Positions 23,998-34,427 of a stretch of DNA of 64,000 nucleotides are shown here, in pieces. Both the position numbers and the translations under genes were made by a program. Each line of letters opens with the position of its first letter. Position 1 is the stretch's first letter. Origin of the DNA: Quercus robur (lineage: Eukaryota > Streptophyta > Magnoliopsida > Fagales > Fagaceae); contig NC_065535.1 of assembly GCF_932294415.1 (NCBI RefSeq), positions 89,668,862-89,732,861 on the forward strand. Direction: 5' to 3'. Below the pieces are notes generated by a model, which did no database searches, was not told where the DNA came from, and saw nothing but the letters and a program-made list of their open reading frames with translations.

Positions 23998-25907
23998 GAC
24001 GGAAATACTATTTTCGGCTTTACATTTACTCTTCATTTTCACTTTAGTCCCTACTTTTTAACTTTTTTTTAACTTTTATTAATTTTATTACATTTAACCC
24101 TTAAAATAAAAAACGCATTTCATTTTAGTCTCTATCGTCATCTCACTTACGAAAATTATTTTCGTGGCAAAGTATACAGTTGGCAGACTAAATACTGACA
24201 TGGCCATTAAAAAAAAATATATTATTTGTCATTAAAAAGATGCCACATCAGCATTTAAATTTTAAAAATTAATTTACCAATTTTTAATTAAATAAAAAAA
24301 CAGAATTAAATACAAAAAAATTACATAAACTAAGATCTAAGTTTATTTTGAAACAAAAAGAAAAAGAACTAAAATCCAAAACACAAAATAAAAAACAAAA
24401 ATCACAAATCTAGAAAATAAGAACACAAAATTAAACTTCAGATCCACATTAGATTAAACATGAACGCATTAGAATTCATGCCAACAGTCTTGACAAAACC
24501 AGATAAAATTGATAACTTACACATGAACACATTAAACATTTGAGCAAGAACACAAACCCGGAAAATTTTAAACCCAGAAAATTAACATCAGATCTACAAT
24601 TCTTAATTCTTAGTACATGAATATTACCATTTACCATCTCAATGTTTTCCAAGACTCTTTTAACAATATCAATTACCCCGAATCTCCCGTACTAGCCATT
24701 CAAAACACAGTCATTCTCATTGATTGATTTTTTGGGGTTTCTTATTTTCAAGCAAAAAATGTGGAAAACATGTAAGGAATGGCATCTGAACTTACAGCGT
24801 CCTATAAAGTAAAAATAATAATCAACCCCATGAAAAAAATAGAAACTTTATCAAATATGAAATAGCAAAAAGAAGAGCTTGAATGATGAGAAAGCAAATG
24901 AGAAACAATATAGGAATATGAGATGGAAAGGAAATGAACCAGCTCGACCCATTGGCGAGAATCATCTGTCCACTCAAAAGCAGAGTCTTCAAGGAGCTCT
25001 GATTTCAGAACCGAGTATACCTTCAAAAATGTTAACTTCAGATCCACCATTGACACCCCCACAAAGAGTTTTCAGAGAGAGAGAGAGAGTGTGTGTCAAA
25101 GAAAGAGAAAGACAGAAAGACTGAGGAAGAACAGACAAGAACAAAACCCAAAAACATCTAATGTGAGATGAGAAAATAAAAACCCACACTTCTTCAATAG
25201 CCAAAACCACTTTGAAACCCAAAACCCGACCACCACAGTTCTTAAATCACTCCCCATTTGGTTGATCTTGAACCCACATGTCGCCGCCAGCCATGCAGTG
25301 ACAGCAACTGATCTCAACATCTCTCTCTAACCCAGATCAAACCGACTCAGCCTCTCTCTTTCTAGCCCATATCAAAACCATCAAACCAAGATTCCAAGAC
25401 CTTAGAGAGATAAAGTTTGAGCTGAAAGTGTGGCCGTGTGGTGTGAAAGTTTGCGTTTAATTTTGTGTTGATCTGGATTTTTTTTTTGTTGAGATAACCG
25501 GCTGATGTTTTTGGGTTTTGAATTTTCTGGGGGTTTGTGTTCTTATTGTCCTTACTCAAGCTAAAGCTAGATCTCAATTCATACGATTTTTAGTTTTTAT
25601 TTCTATTTTTTTCTTTTTTTTTATATAGTTAAAATTGATAAATTAATATTTTAATTTTTAAAAAATGACATGGCATTTTTAAAATGCTAAATAAAAATTT
25701 TTCTTATTATTTTAATATTGATGTCAACATTTAGTGTGCCATCTGTACACTCCGTTTGTCACGTAGATGATTTCTGTTAGTGAAATGACGGTAGGGACTA
25801 AAATAGAACCCATTTTTTATTTTAGGGACTAAATGCGGTAAAATTAAAAAATAGGGACTAAAGTGGAAATGAGGTGAAACTATAGGGACGAAAATGGTAT
25901 TTCCGCC
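23998..25907. mobile_element. Pack-MULE-like element with perfect 9-bp target duplication
   Basis: The ends read GACGGAAATACTATTTTCG and, reversed, GGCGGAAATACCATTTTCG, and remain similar for ~200 bp with the phrase CACTTTAGTCCCTA. AACAGTTAA is repeated exactly at 23989-23997 and 25908-25916; a 9-bp duplication is diagnostic of Mutator-like elements. No transposase is present; a host gene fragment lies inside on the minus strand (24943-25050). The interior also contains a leader-like sequence with CT/GA-rich tracts (near 25070-25120), so promoter and 5' UTR of the donor gene may have been taken too. Confidence 0.88.
24943..25050 (-). pseudogene. Captured exon 1 of farnesyl diphosphate synthase
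   Basis: The minus strand reads [20 protein letters not shown] followed by [16 protein letters not shown], 36 codons, matching the N-terminus of plant farnesyl diphosphate synthases (MADLK...FLxVYxVLKSELL). After VE the sequence turns into intron-like DNA with no further similarity, at about the position of the exon 1 end. The catalytic DDxxD motifs are absent, so the fragment has no enzyme activity. It keeps an open frame continuing to 24802 and an in-frame upstream ATG at 25062. Confidence 0.85.
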
Positions 25908-26060
25908 AACAGTTAATGAGTTAAATTACATCTTGATAGTCACACTCAAATTGTCACAATTTAATTACAAGGAGAAAATGGGCTTTTGCCCTTATTGAGC
26001 AAAAAATTAGGCAACATGTTCTTGTTTCGAACTTATATAGGGACGTGTCTCTGTTTCGAT

Positions 26061-26249
26061 ACTCGATCATCATAAAATCGAGTTACTTAAGAAACTCGAC
26101 TATTAGAAAGCCGAGTTTTGGGCAGGTTCTTGCCACGCTAGATTGCCATCGTGGCTTTTGGGCAATAAAATATTCCAGCTTTACTGTTCCTAACTCGGTA
26201 ATTAGGAAACCGAGTTATTAGGGAAACTCGATCCTTATGAAATCGAGTT
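26061..26249. repeat. Four AACTCG/CGAGTT hairpins in a nested inverted repeat
   Basis: Perfect short stems lie at 26061-26084 (ACTCGAT/ATCGAGT), 26093-26117 (AACTCG/CGAGTT), 26192-26216 (AACTCGG/CCGAGTT) and 26225-26249 (AACTCGAT/ATCGAGTT). All four units are 24-25 bp and the two pairs have an 8-bp spacing. Hairpins 3-4 in reverse complement resemble hairpins 1-2, so the whole region is an inverted repeat whose arms are themselves made of hairpins. The 74-bp centre contains GCCACGNTAGATTGCCATCGTGGC-like dyad symmetry. No protein is encoded. Confidence 0.8.
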
Positions 26250-28213
26250 TACTCTAAAGTATTATTTGGCTACTCTAAAGTATTATTTGTCATTATTATT
26301 TGGCTACTCTAAAGTATACTCTTTCTCTCATACAGGGAATCCCACCTACCATGGGACCTACCCAACTAGAGCTCGGTAATAATGAAAAGATACCTCTTAA
26401 CTTTAAGACGGAGTTAAACTAGGCAGCCTCAACCTCCTTGTAAAACTACCTATGTGGTCAAGGAGGTGAGTTGAAACCCTCCTTGTAGCCCTTCTTGAAG
26501 AGTAAAATGTGCCATTTGAAGACGCAAAGGTTGAGAAATAAAATAGGACCCAATAAGTAATGTCCAGCAGAATTATGATAAAAATCTTGTCCAACGATAA
26601 TAAAAAAAAAAAAAACCATGAGTAAATTTTGTATGAAAATGCCCCTAGGTATGACTGGTCAAGAATTTTGACCTAAATCCAATGTCGGCGTTTTTGCATG
26701 AAAGTTTTTTGATAGCATATATAGAGGTCCAAGAAACAAATGGAAAATTATTTAGAAAGAAAAAAAAAAAAAAAAAAAAAAAAACTCGTATCAATTTTGT
26801 ACGAAAATGCCCCAGGTCAAATTGGTCAAGAAATCTCTCTATACTCAAGATTACATTATTAAGTATACATTAACTCATTACTATTGCACCGCTGGATGCA
26901 AGTTACTTTAATATCATCTCACTATTTAACAAACATGATCTCACTAATACTTCATTAATGAACATGCATATTAATAAATTGATCTACCATCATTGTACAT
27001 ATATTATTTGGACATGAACCACCACTGGACACATCTTTTGGAAATGAGCTCCCATTAGACATATATTATTTGGACATAGATCATTACTGGATATATCTTA
27101 TTATGTTGAACATGAACCATGAACCGTAGCTAGATATGGACTATTGGACTCATCCTATTATCGGATATATAACACTTAATTAACCATTTTCTAATATTGG
27201 ACATCAGTTAATAAATATAATAATAACGTATTAACTCATCATTTAATCAAAGCTATCTTGCTAAGCAAATTATTTATATATTTCAACCATTATTATGATT
27301 TTAAGATTTTGCGCCTTTTCTATTTTGTAGGCTTAAAATGCACCAAAAGTCATTAGTCTATGTTGCCCAATGTCGAGTTTGGGATTAGACTCCCCAAAAC
27401 AAATCCGGGCCTAGCAAAGTCACACCCTCAGCAAAAGGCACGTGGCTACACTTAAAAAATCGCCCCTGACAATCTGAAACCAATTTTTTTTCCCTACTAC
27501 CCCTTCTTTTCTAAAATTTTGGAGCCCCCTTCCACTTGGGGGCAGTAAACAATTGCCTAATTGGCCTAGTGGAAGAGCCGGCCCTGCCTTTCATTAATTA
27601 GTAATTTCTTTGATTTAGAAAAATAATAAATTAGTAATCACTTTGAAAGTATTTGAGTTCTAACATTATTACAAGTCTACAACGTAGATTTTCAGGACAG
27701 GAGATACTGGTGCTACTTGCTTGCACCCAAAGCAACATAAGGATATATGGAATCATAGTTAGTAATGTATGGGATAGAACATATAGGATATAAATTAGAT
27801 ATGTCTGTGTTTCATTTGGTTTAAGATTGAAAGGGTAATTATTGAGTACTCTCGGAATACCATAAATGCGTACTCTTCTCTTTCACATAACTATGGGTTC
27901 CACTAATTAAATTTAGTGTGGGACCCACAATTTATGTGAGAGAGGGGAGAATGAATTTATGATATTCCTGAAATATTCAATAATTTTCCAGATTGAAAAT
28001 ATAATTTGTAAAAATATGGCATAAAAAATAGAAATAAAAATAAACCCATAAATGGATGTATACATGGGTGTATAATGAATTTGAACAAAAAATTAGGGAA
28101 TAAAAGAGTGGTTATATATGTTAAGATATTTTTTTTATTATATTTCAATTTAGTAGCATGCTTATATGATCTTAATATAATAATTTTATAAGATACTATA
28201 AAAATTCAACTAG
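26250..28213. other. Intergenic repeats and a hAT-type terminus
   Basis: Degenerate direct repeats occur at 26640-26850 (AAAATGCCCC... and GGTCAAGAA) and 26990-27180 (CATATATTATTTGGACAT-like, each ending near GGACAT). At about 27330-27585 lies sequence ending AGAGCCGGCCCTG, like a hAT terminal repeat. Nothing coding is supported. Confidence 0.45.
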
Positions 28214-28218
28214 CTAAG

Positions 28219-28895
28219 TGTAGTTGCACGATTTTCCTGGCCTAAACCCTATTGATCAAGCCCTGGCCCAAGGCACAACACACAATAAATACTTGTAGAG
28301 GATGGGTCAAAAAACTTAGCCTCAGTGAGCTTAGTCGGCCTGAGGTATGGAAAATGTTGTTGCAGGAATAAAAACACCAGAATGGATACTCCACAGAATA
28401 TTCTATTTCCTGAGTGCTGAATACCTTTTTTCCGTCCTCCTCTTTGAGAGACTCCATTACATTATATAGCTCTCTCATTCTTATCTGAACCTTACACTTG
28501 TTGATCATCTAAGCCCCCACTTGAGCACCTGTCCTATCAGACACCTTTATCACTCCCTTGTGAGTTGCAGTGGCCAAGGTAGTACTGTTCAGGGGTCTTT
28601 TCCTCATTAATGCGGCAAAGAGGGTGGTTGTGACACATTTAATGTGGTGGTAGCAGCTTTCCATGAGATATTTTGGGTTTTATTCTTTTTTATATGCTTG
28701 GAGGATGAGCTGTAGTGGTTGGGGCGAGCTTTTGGCCTGGACTTCGTAGTGTCCGAGGAGGTGTTACTCCTCGGACAGGTTTCTTTTACCGCAGTTGGGC
28801 CTGAATAATGTTTTGGCTATGACTTCTCCTCGGACACGATGCTTCTCGGACGGGCCTGTATTTAATTAGCCCATTATTTTGGGCCGGGCCCCACA
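28219..28895 (-). repeat. 3' LTR of the gypsy element
   Basis: Same length as the other LTR, with TG...CA ends. The reverse complement of the bases next to its inner edge (28896 onward) reads GAGGGGCTAT, a plausible polypurine tract for plus-strand priming. Confidence 0.9.
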
Positions 28896-29153
28896 ATAGC
28901 CCCTCAAAACTCCGGTTTTTATCTCCTTCCGAGGAGAAAAGCGGGGTTTTGATGTCAGTGAGAGGATGGAAGTAAGGAAGGCTTGGGGCGCGCGTGCGGG
29001 CAGTTACTTTGGACGCACTACAATTTACGAGGCGCGGCCATTTACTTCCGGAGGCTTTTTGTCCCCTTCATCCAACGGTGAGACGTGGATCGAACGACCA
29101 TCATTATTTCTCGACTTTTTAGGTAAGGTCGATCTTTTCTCTCTCCTCCCGGC

Positions 29154-29160
29154 TATATAA
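29154..29160 (+). promoter_or_regulatory. TATA box of the antisense gene inside the gypsy element
   Basis: CTATATAAGGC at about 29153 lies ~260 bp inside the LTR and ~280 bp upstream of the antisense start codon at 29433. Between them a likely leader intron begins GTAAGTTCC at 29343 and ends CTTCCAG near 29420, followed by TACAGCTCAG and the ATG. This arrangement is what a polymerase II gene would need, on the strand opposite to gag-pol. Confidence 0.6.
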
Positions 29161-29432
29161 GGCGTCAGACAGGCTCCCTTTTTCTTTTTTTATCCGCACA
29201 TCAGAATAGAGACCTCCAGAGAACTCCAACGCCCAGAAATCCTTGAGCACATCCTTTCTTCAGATCTTCATAGTCATTTCTACGAAGCACCCTCCATAGA
29301 AGAGCTTTCCGATCACCTCATCGGTTATTTGAGAAGATACCTGTAAGTTCCGTTCGCTTTGTCGCTTCGATTTCTTCCTCGGACTTTGTTTTTCCCCTCG
29401 GTCTTTATTTTCATTCTTCCAGTACAGCTCAG

Positions 29433-31841
29433 ATGGGTAGATTCGAAAAATTAGTAAATACCCCGGTCGCTATGGAGGCCTTTAGGGCAAAATACCACAT
29501 TCTCCCGGGGGTGGGGCTGCAGTATTGTCCTCTTGAAAGAGTATTGACAGATAGAGGCGAGGGAGAAGTTGTTATCCCCATGATTGCTTTCGTAGAGGGA
29601 GGGATGACACTTCCCATGCGTAGGATTACAAGGGAATACCTATTCAATCATAGGTTGACGCCGCATCAGTGTGCCCCAAATATGTTCAAGATACTAGGCT
29701 GTGTAGATGTCTTAGACGAGCGGATGAATCTAGGCCTTACTTGGCACGACGTGGTTTATCTGTACGAGTGTCACTGCCACGAGAGCGGAGGGTATTATCT
29801 TAAATCCCGATCCGAGGTTGTTAGATTGATCTCTTGTCTTCCAGTATCCAATAAGACCGTGAAGAATGATTTCCTTATTGCTTCGGGGGAGTGGTTCGAT
29901 GATATTCATTGTCCGACTCGGGCAGGAATCCTAGGTGCGGCGTCTTTAGGGCCAATCCTTTTGGGGAAAGGGTTTAGTATTGGGGGGTTATTTTTCTTGC
30001 TTTCTTTACACTTGGAGAATTTCATGAACTAATCCCACTTCTTTTGGATGTTTGCAAATAAAGTTCACGTCGCTCCTCGGCTAAACTTCGTGAATGTGCC
30101 GGCGCTGAACTACCTTCTAAGGTCGGAAATTTACGTTACTTAGGACGGACAGTTACGTGCGACTCATCTAGTTCTGGGCTATCAACCTCTAAGCCGCTCT
30201 TTCCAAGCTATTGGTCACGCCATAAGGGCTGGCAGTCCGAGGTTGGCTAGGATTGACTTGTCCAAGACCGGGTTCCTAGCTCGACGTGATCTTCCACCAG
30301 TCGTACTACCCGGCGTTCGACATCCCTATCTAGCAGAGCAACTACCTCCGCCAGACGAGCCTGGTGTTGCTGTTCCAGTTGAGGGGCAAACCGAATCATC
30401 TCGTCTTTCCCTTGAGGAAGAAATAAACGAGTTTTATTTTGAGGAGGAAGTTCAGCAAGACCCCGTGGTTGAGCTTTCTGATCCTGAAGGAGAGCAGGAC
30501 CGCAATTCCGTGGCTGGTGGTCTAATCATAATAACCTTCTCGGACGACTCCTCGGACGGAGAAGGAGGTGATATGGGGAAGTCTCTGCGAGAGTTGATGT
30601 CCAACCGAGGAAAGGGTCAGTCCTCAAAGGCGCCTGCCAAGGCACAAACCCAAGATCCTCCTCCAATCGCCCCTCAGGTCCCTACTGATCCTGGCCTCAA
30701 GGCTATCCCCGACCTAAAAAAGAAGAGGCAGGCTGACATTCCTGAGGAGGGTGAACTGGTTTCCCGACCTGCTAAGCAGCAAAAGGCTACAAAGGGACAG
30801 AGGAGTAAGAGGGCAAACTCCTCGGAGAGCAGGGACGAGGAGAACCGTGCTGAGGTGCGCGCTACTCCGCGTACATGGAGCCCTAAGTTGGAGTTAGATG
30901 GGGTTGCCATCCCCTACAACTCGTCGATCCGAGAGTACAACCGGGGCCGAGCAGGGTATGTGGCTGATGCCTTAGAGCAACCCCTACTGCTTCCTCGGGA
31001 TGTGAAGGCCTATAGGCGGTTCTCTCAGCCCAAGATTTTCCTATCCCTCAAAAGGGATCTTGCGATGGTAAGTAATCATTTTACTGTTTTATTAATTTAT
31101 TTAACCCTGTTAAATTCTGAACCGATCTTGCTTCGTTCGCAGATTACTCAGCAGGTATTTGTGGCTAAGGAATTCTGTCGTGATAATCGCAGTCGGGCTG
31201 AGACTGAGGCTCAGTCTCGGACGGAGATGGAGAAAGCCTTGGGGTCCCTCAAGCACGATCACCTTGAACTCACGGAGAAGTTCAAGGAGTCGGAGAAACG
31301 GCGCAAAAGTGCTGAGGCTGGTTTGAAAAGTGCCGAGACCCAGGCGGAGGACCAGCGCAAAGAGCTATATTCGACCCAGATCAACCTCGCCACCGAGAAG
31401 CAGGCAGTGCTGGATCTCAAAACTGCTCTGCAAAAAGTCGAGGGTGAGCTGCGACGGGTCAAAGAGGAGGCTCAGCTGGTCCGAGAGGCTACGGAGGCTG
31501 AAAAGAATGCTGCTCGCCAGCTCGGGGTCCAAGAAACGGAGGCCAGGCTATCTGAGGAGATCCCCGAGGTGTGCAGGGACTATTGCAGCATCTCATGGGC
31601 TCAGGCCCTTGATGCTGCAGGAGTTCCTGCGGATTCGGTGCTAAGACTGCCTGAGAACGTTTTCTTCCTTCAGGAGATCCGAGAGAATCCTGACGGCGTT
31701 CAAGCAGCTTCTGAGCAGGATTTGACGGTGCCTAATGCCGTCCCCGTGCCTGACAAATCGAAGGATCTGGCTGCGGACCCTACCATCGAGGTTCCTCCTC
31801 CTCAGCCAGAGCAGAAAGAAGATCCTCCTGCCAAGGCTTAG
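29433..31841 (+). pseudogene. Antisense-strand protein of the Tat-type element (putative gypsy-type transposon domain plus coiled coil)
   Basis: The first part (29433-30032) starts MGRFEKLVNTPVAMEAFRAK and continues to a conserved-looking block near VVYLYECHCHESGGYYLKSR. The second part, in frame from about 30040 to 31841, contains FVNVPALNYLLRSEIYV, a stop at about 30140, LSKTGFLARRDLPP and a long acidic and Lys-rich segment, ending in a coiled-coil-like Glu/Arg/Ala region (about 31160-31560). A 75-bp intron, 31068-31142 (GTAAGT...CGCAG), is likely; its length keeps the frame. The protein resembles the widespread plant family annotated 'putative gypsy type transposon' (Transposase_28-like); the biochemical function of that family is unknown to me. 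A frameshift or unrecognised intron near 30000-30040 and the stop near 30140 make this copy probably broken. Confidence 0.7.
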
Positions 31842-33552
31842 CTTTTAGGCTTTTTAGTTTTTATATTTCCTTCTTCTCTTTATTATTATTATTTTTTGAA
31901 CGAGAGTCGTCCTGCTTTTACGCTCTTTTGTAAGGACCTCTCTTTTTGTATTGATCTCGGAATATTAATATAGAATGTTTCCTTCGTTTTTATGGATTTA
32001 TGCTAGCACCATCCCTTTATTTAACGCTAATAACGATATAAACGGTCAAGGTGAAGAGGATGTCATGTAGCGAATTTGAATGAGGGTTGCAATGGTGCTA
32101 GACTGCGCGCACGCCTTAAAATGATTTCTCTTAGGTAATAGTTTTCCAAATTGTCATGAGTAATAATTTTCACTAAGTCTGTGGTCCGAGGATCCATGCA
32201 GGATTTAGGTTCTGTTTAAAACTATGAATAGTCGCTATAAGTAATAATTTCCCCTAAGTCTGTGGTCCGAGGATCCATGCAGGACTTAGGTTCTGTTTAA
32301 AACTTGTATAAATTGTCATGAGTAATAATTTCCCCTAAGTCTGTGGTCCGAGGAGCCATGCAGGACTTAGGTTTTATTTAAAACTATGAATAGTCGCCAT
32401 AAGTAATAATTTCCCCTAAGTCTGTGGTCCAAGGATCCATGCAGGACTTAGGTTCTGTTTAAAACTTGTATAAATTGCCATGAGTAATAATTTCCCTTAA
32501 GTCTGTGGTCCGAGGATCCATGCAGGACTTAGGTTCTGTTTAAAACTATGAATAGTCGCCATGAGTAATAATTTCCCCTAAGTCTGTGGTCTGAGGATCC
32601 ATGCAGGACTTAGGTTCTGTTTAAAACTATGAATAGTCGTCATAAGTAATAATTTCCCCTAAGTCTGTGGTCCGAGGATCCATACAGGACTTAGGCTCTG
32701 TTTAAAACTTGTATAAATTGTCATGAGTAATAATTTCCCCTAAGTCTGTGGTCCGATGAGCCATGCAGTACTTAGGTTCTGTTTAAAACTATGAATAGTC
32801 GTCATAAGTAATAATTTCCCCTAAGTCTGTGGTCCGAGGATCCATACAGGACTTAGGCTCTATTTAAAACTTGTATAAATTGTCATGAGTAATAATTTCC
32901 CCTAAGTCTGTGGTCCGAGAAGCCATGCAATACTTAGGTTCTGTTTAAAACTATGAATAGTCGCCATAAGTAATAATTTCCCCTAAGTCTGTGGTCCGAG
33001 GATCCATGCAGGACTTAGATTCTGTTTAAAACTTGTATAAATTGTCATGAGTAATAATTTCCCCTAAGTCTGTGTCCGAGGAGCCATGCAGGACTTAGGT
33101 TCTGTTTAAAACTATGAATAGTCGCCATAAGTAATAATTTCCCCTAAGTCTGTGGTCCGAGGATCCATGCAGGACTTAGATTCTGTTTAAAACTTGTATA
33201 AATTGTCATGAGTAATAATTTCCCCTAAGTCTGTGGTCCGAGGAGCCATGCAGGACTTAGGTTCTGTTTAAAACTATGAATAGTCGCCATAAGTAATAAT
33301 TTCCCCTAAGTCTGTGATCCGAGGATCCATGTAGGACTTAGGTTCTGTTTAAAACTTGTATAAATTGTCATGAGTGATAATTTCCCCTAAGTCTGTGGTC
33401 CGAGGAGCCATGCAGGACTTAGGTTCTGTTTAAAACTTGTATAAATTGTCATGAGTAATAATTTCCCCTAAGTCTGTGGTCCGAGGAGCCATGCAGGACT
33501 TAGGTTCTGTTTAAAACTATGAATAGTCGCCATAAGTAATAATTTCCCCTAA

Positions 33553-33727
33553 GGGTGCGTTTGAATCGGCTTCAAACGCATTCCAGAAATCAATTTCCGG
33601 AAAAGAGGGCGTTTGGCTGTCACGGAAAATATTATTTTCCGGAAAATATTTTCCGTTTGACCGAAATTTTCAGCTTTGACCACGGAAATGAATTTCTGCC
33701 TTCATTTTCACTTCAAAGGATTTCCGG

Positions 33728-33766
<39 letters not shown>

Positions 33767-34226
33767 CGCGCGAGAGGAGATCGACGCTTAATGTAACATG
33801 CTTCGCGACGACGGCGATCAACCAGTCCGACGACGGCGATCGACGCTTCGCGAGATCGCGCCGTCGATCACGATCTCGCCTTTGCGAGATCGCGCCGGAT
33901 CGAGATCGCGATCGACGGCACGATCTCGCAAAGCGTCGACCGCGATCTCGCGAACGCGAGATCGCGCCGTCGCGAGATCGCGACGTTGTTCGCGATCTCG
34001 CCTTCGCGAGATCGCGCCGGCGAGATCACCTTCGCGCCGGCGGGTTTTCTGGATGTGTTTTCTGGGTTGTGTTTTCCTTTCTTCTTTTCCAAACACTAGA
34101 AAATATTTTCCGGAAAAGTTTTTGAAATGCAACCAAACACACAGAAATATTTTCCTTTTCCAGAAATTAGCATTTCCGGAAAATATGTATTTTCCGGAAA
34201 ACGTTTTACGGCAACCAAACACAGCC
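33553..34226. mobile_element. TAA-flanked MITE-like element carrying the CpG-rich module
   Basis: It starts GGGTGCGTTTGAATCGG, ends CAACCAAACACAGCC, and is flanked by TAA (33550-33552 and 34227-34229). It interrupts one unit of the tandem array exactly at CCCCTAA|GTCTG, so boundaries are certain. Subterminal blocks contain repeated TTTCCGGAAAA palindromes. A GA run (about 33731-33762) and a CGCGCG run precede the TCGCGA module. PIF/Harbinger origin is inferred from the TAA site and GTTTG-containing ends. Confidence 0.8.
33782..34030 (-). repeat. CpG-rich palindromic TCGCGA module, copy 2
   Basis: In reverse complement this block reads in the same order as 15657-15866: CGTCGCGATCTCGCGACGG, then CTCGCGTTCGCGAGATCGCG, then CCGTCGATCGCGATCTCGAT and CCGGCGCGATCTCGC. 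It carries an additional ~24-bp piece and a few C-to-T type changes. Host element ends are unrelated to those of copy 1. Confidence 0.8.
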
Positions 34227-34427
34227 TAAGTCTGTAGTTCGAGGATCCATGCAGGATTTAGGTTCTGTTTAAAACTTGTATAAATTGTCATGTGTGATAA
34301 TTTCCCCTAAGTCTGTGGTCCGAGGAGCCATGCAGGACTTAGGTTCTGTTTAAAACTATGAATAGTTGTAGATAGATCAGCAGGCAGAGGATAATCACGA
34401 AACAAAACATGGGCGAAGCCATTTTCA

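Larger units (their letters stand above)
32149..34370. repeat. Tandem array: 19 copies of an ~81-bp unit in two alternating types
   Basis: The core CCCCTAAGTCTGTGGTCCGA is followed by GGATCC or GGAGCC and ATGCAGGACTTAGG. Two versions mostly alternate: one preceded by CTATGAATAGTCGCCATAAG, the other by CTTGTATAAATTGTCATGAG, giving a higher-order dimer of about 162 bp. Nineteen cores were counted, one split by a MITE (33553-34226). Each unit also contains a short dyad (CCTAAGTC...GACTTAGG). Tandem arrays in the 3' untranslated part of Tat/Ogre elements are known seeds for satellites. It is not a CRISPR array: units are contiguous, without unique spacers, in a plant nuclear retroelement. Confidence 0.92.

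Noticed and set aside
28242-28508. 88-codon minus-strand frame, repeated in part at 39696-39926
   Set aside because: Lies within the LTRs of the gypsy element; not conserved between the two LTR copies and without a domain.
29429-29647. 72-codon minus-strand frame within the antisense gene
   Set aside because: Shadow of the better supported plus-strand frame; no similarity of its own.
33676-34229. Arg/Asp-rich frames of 130-150 codons on both strands
   Set aside because: Same composition effect in the second copy of the module; they also run across the MITE boundary into array sequence.
32149-34370. Regular ~81-bp repeats as a CRISPR-like array
   Set aside because: Units are contiguous, have no unique spacers or cas genes, and lie in the 3' part of a plant retroelement.
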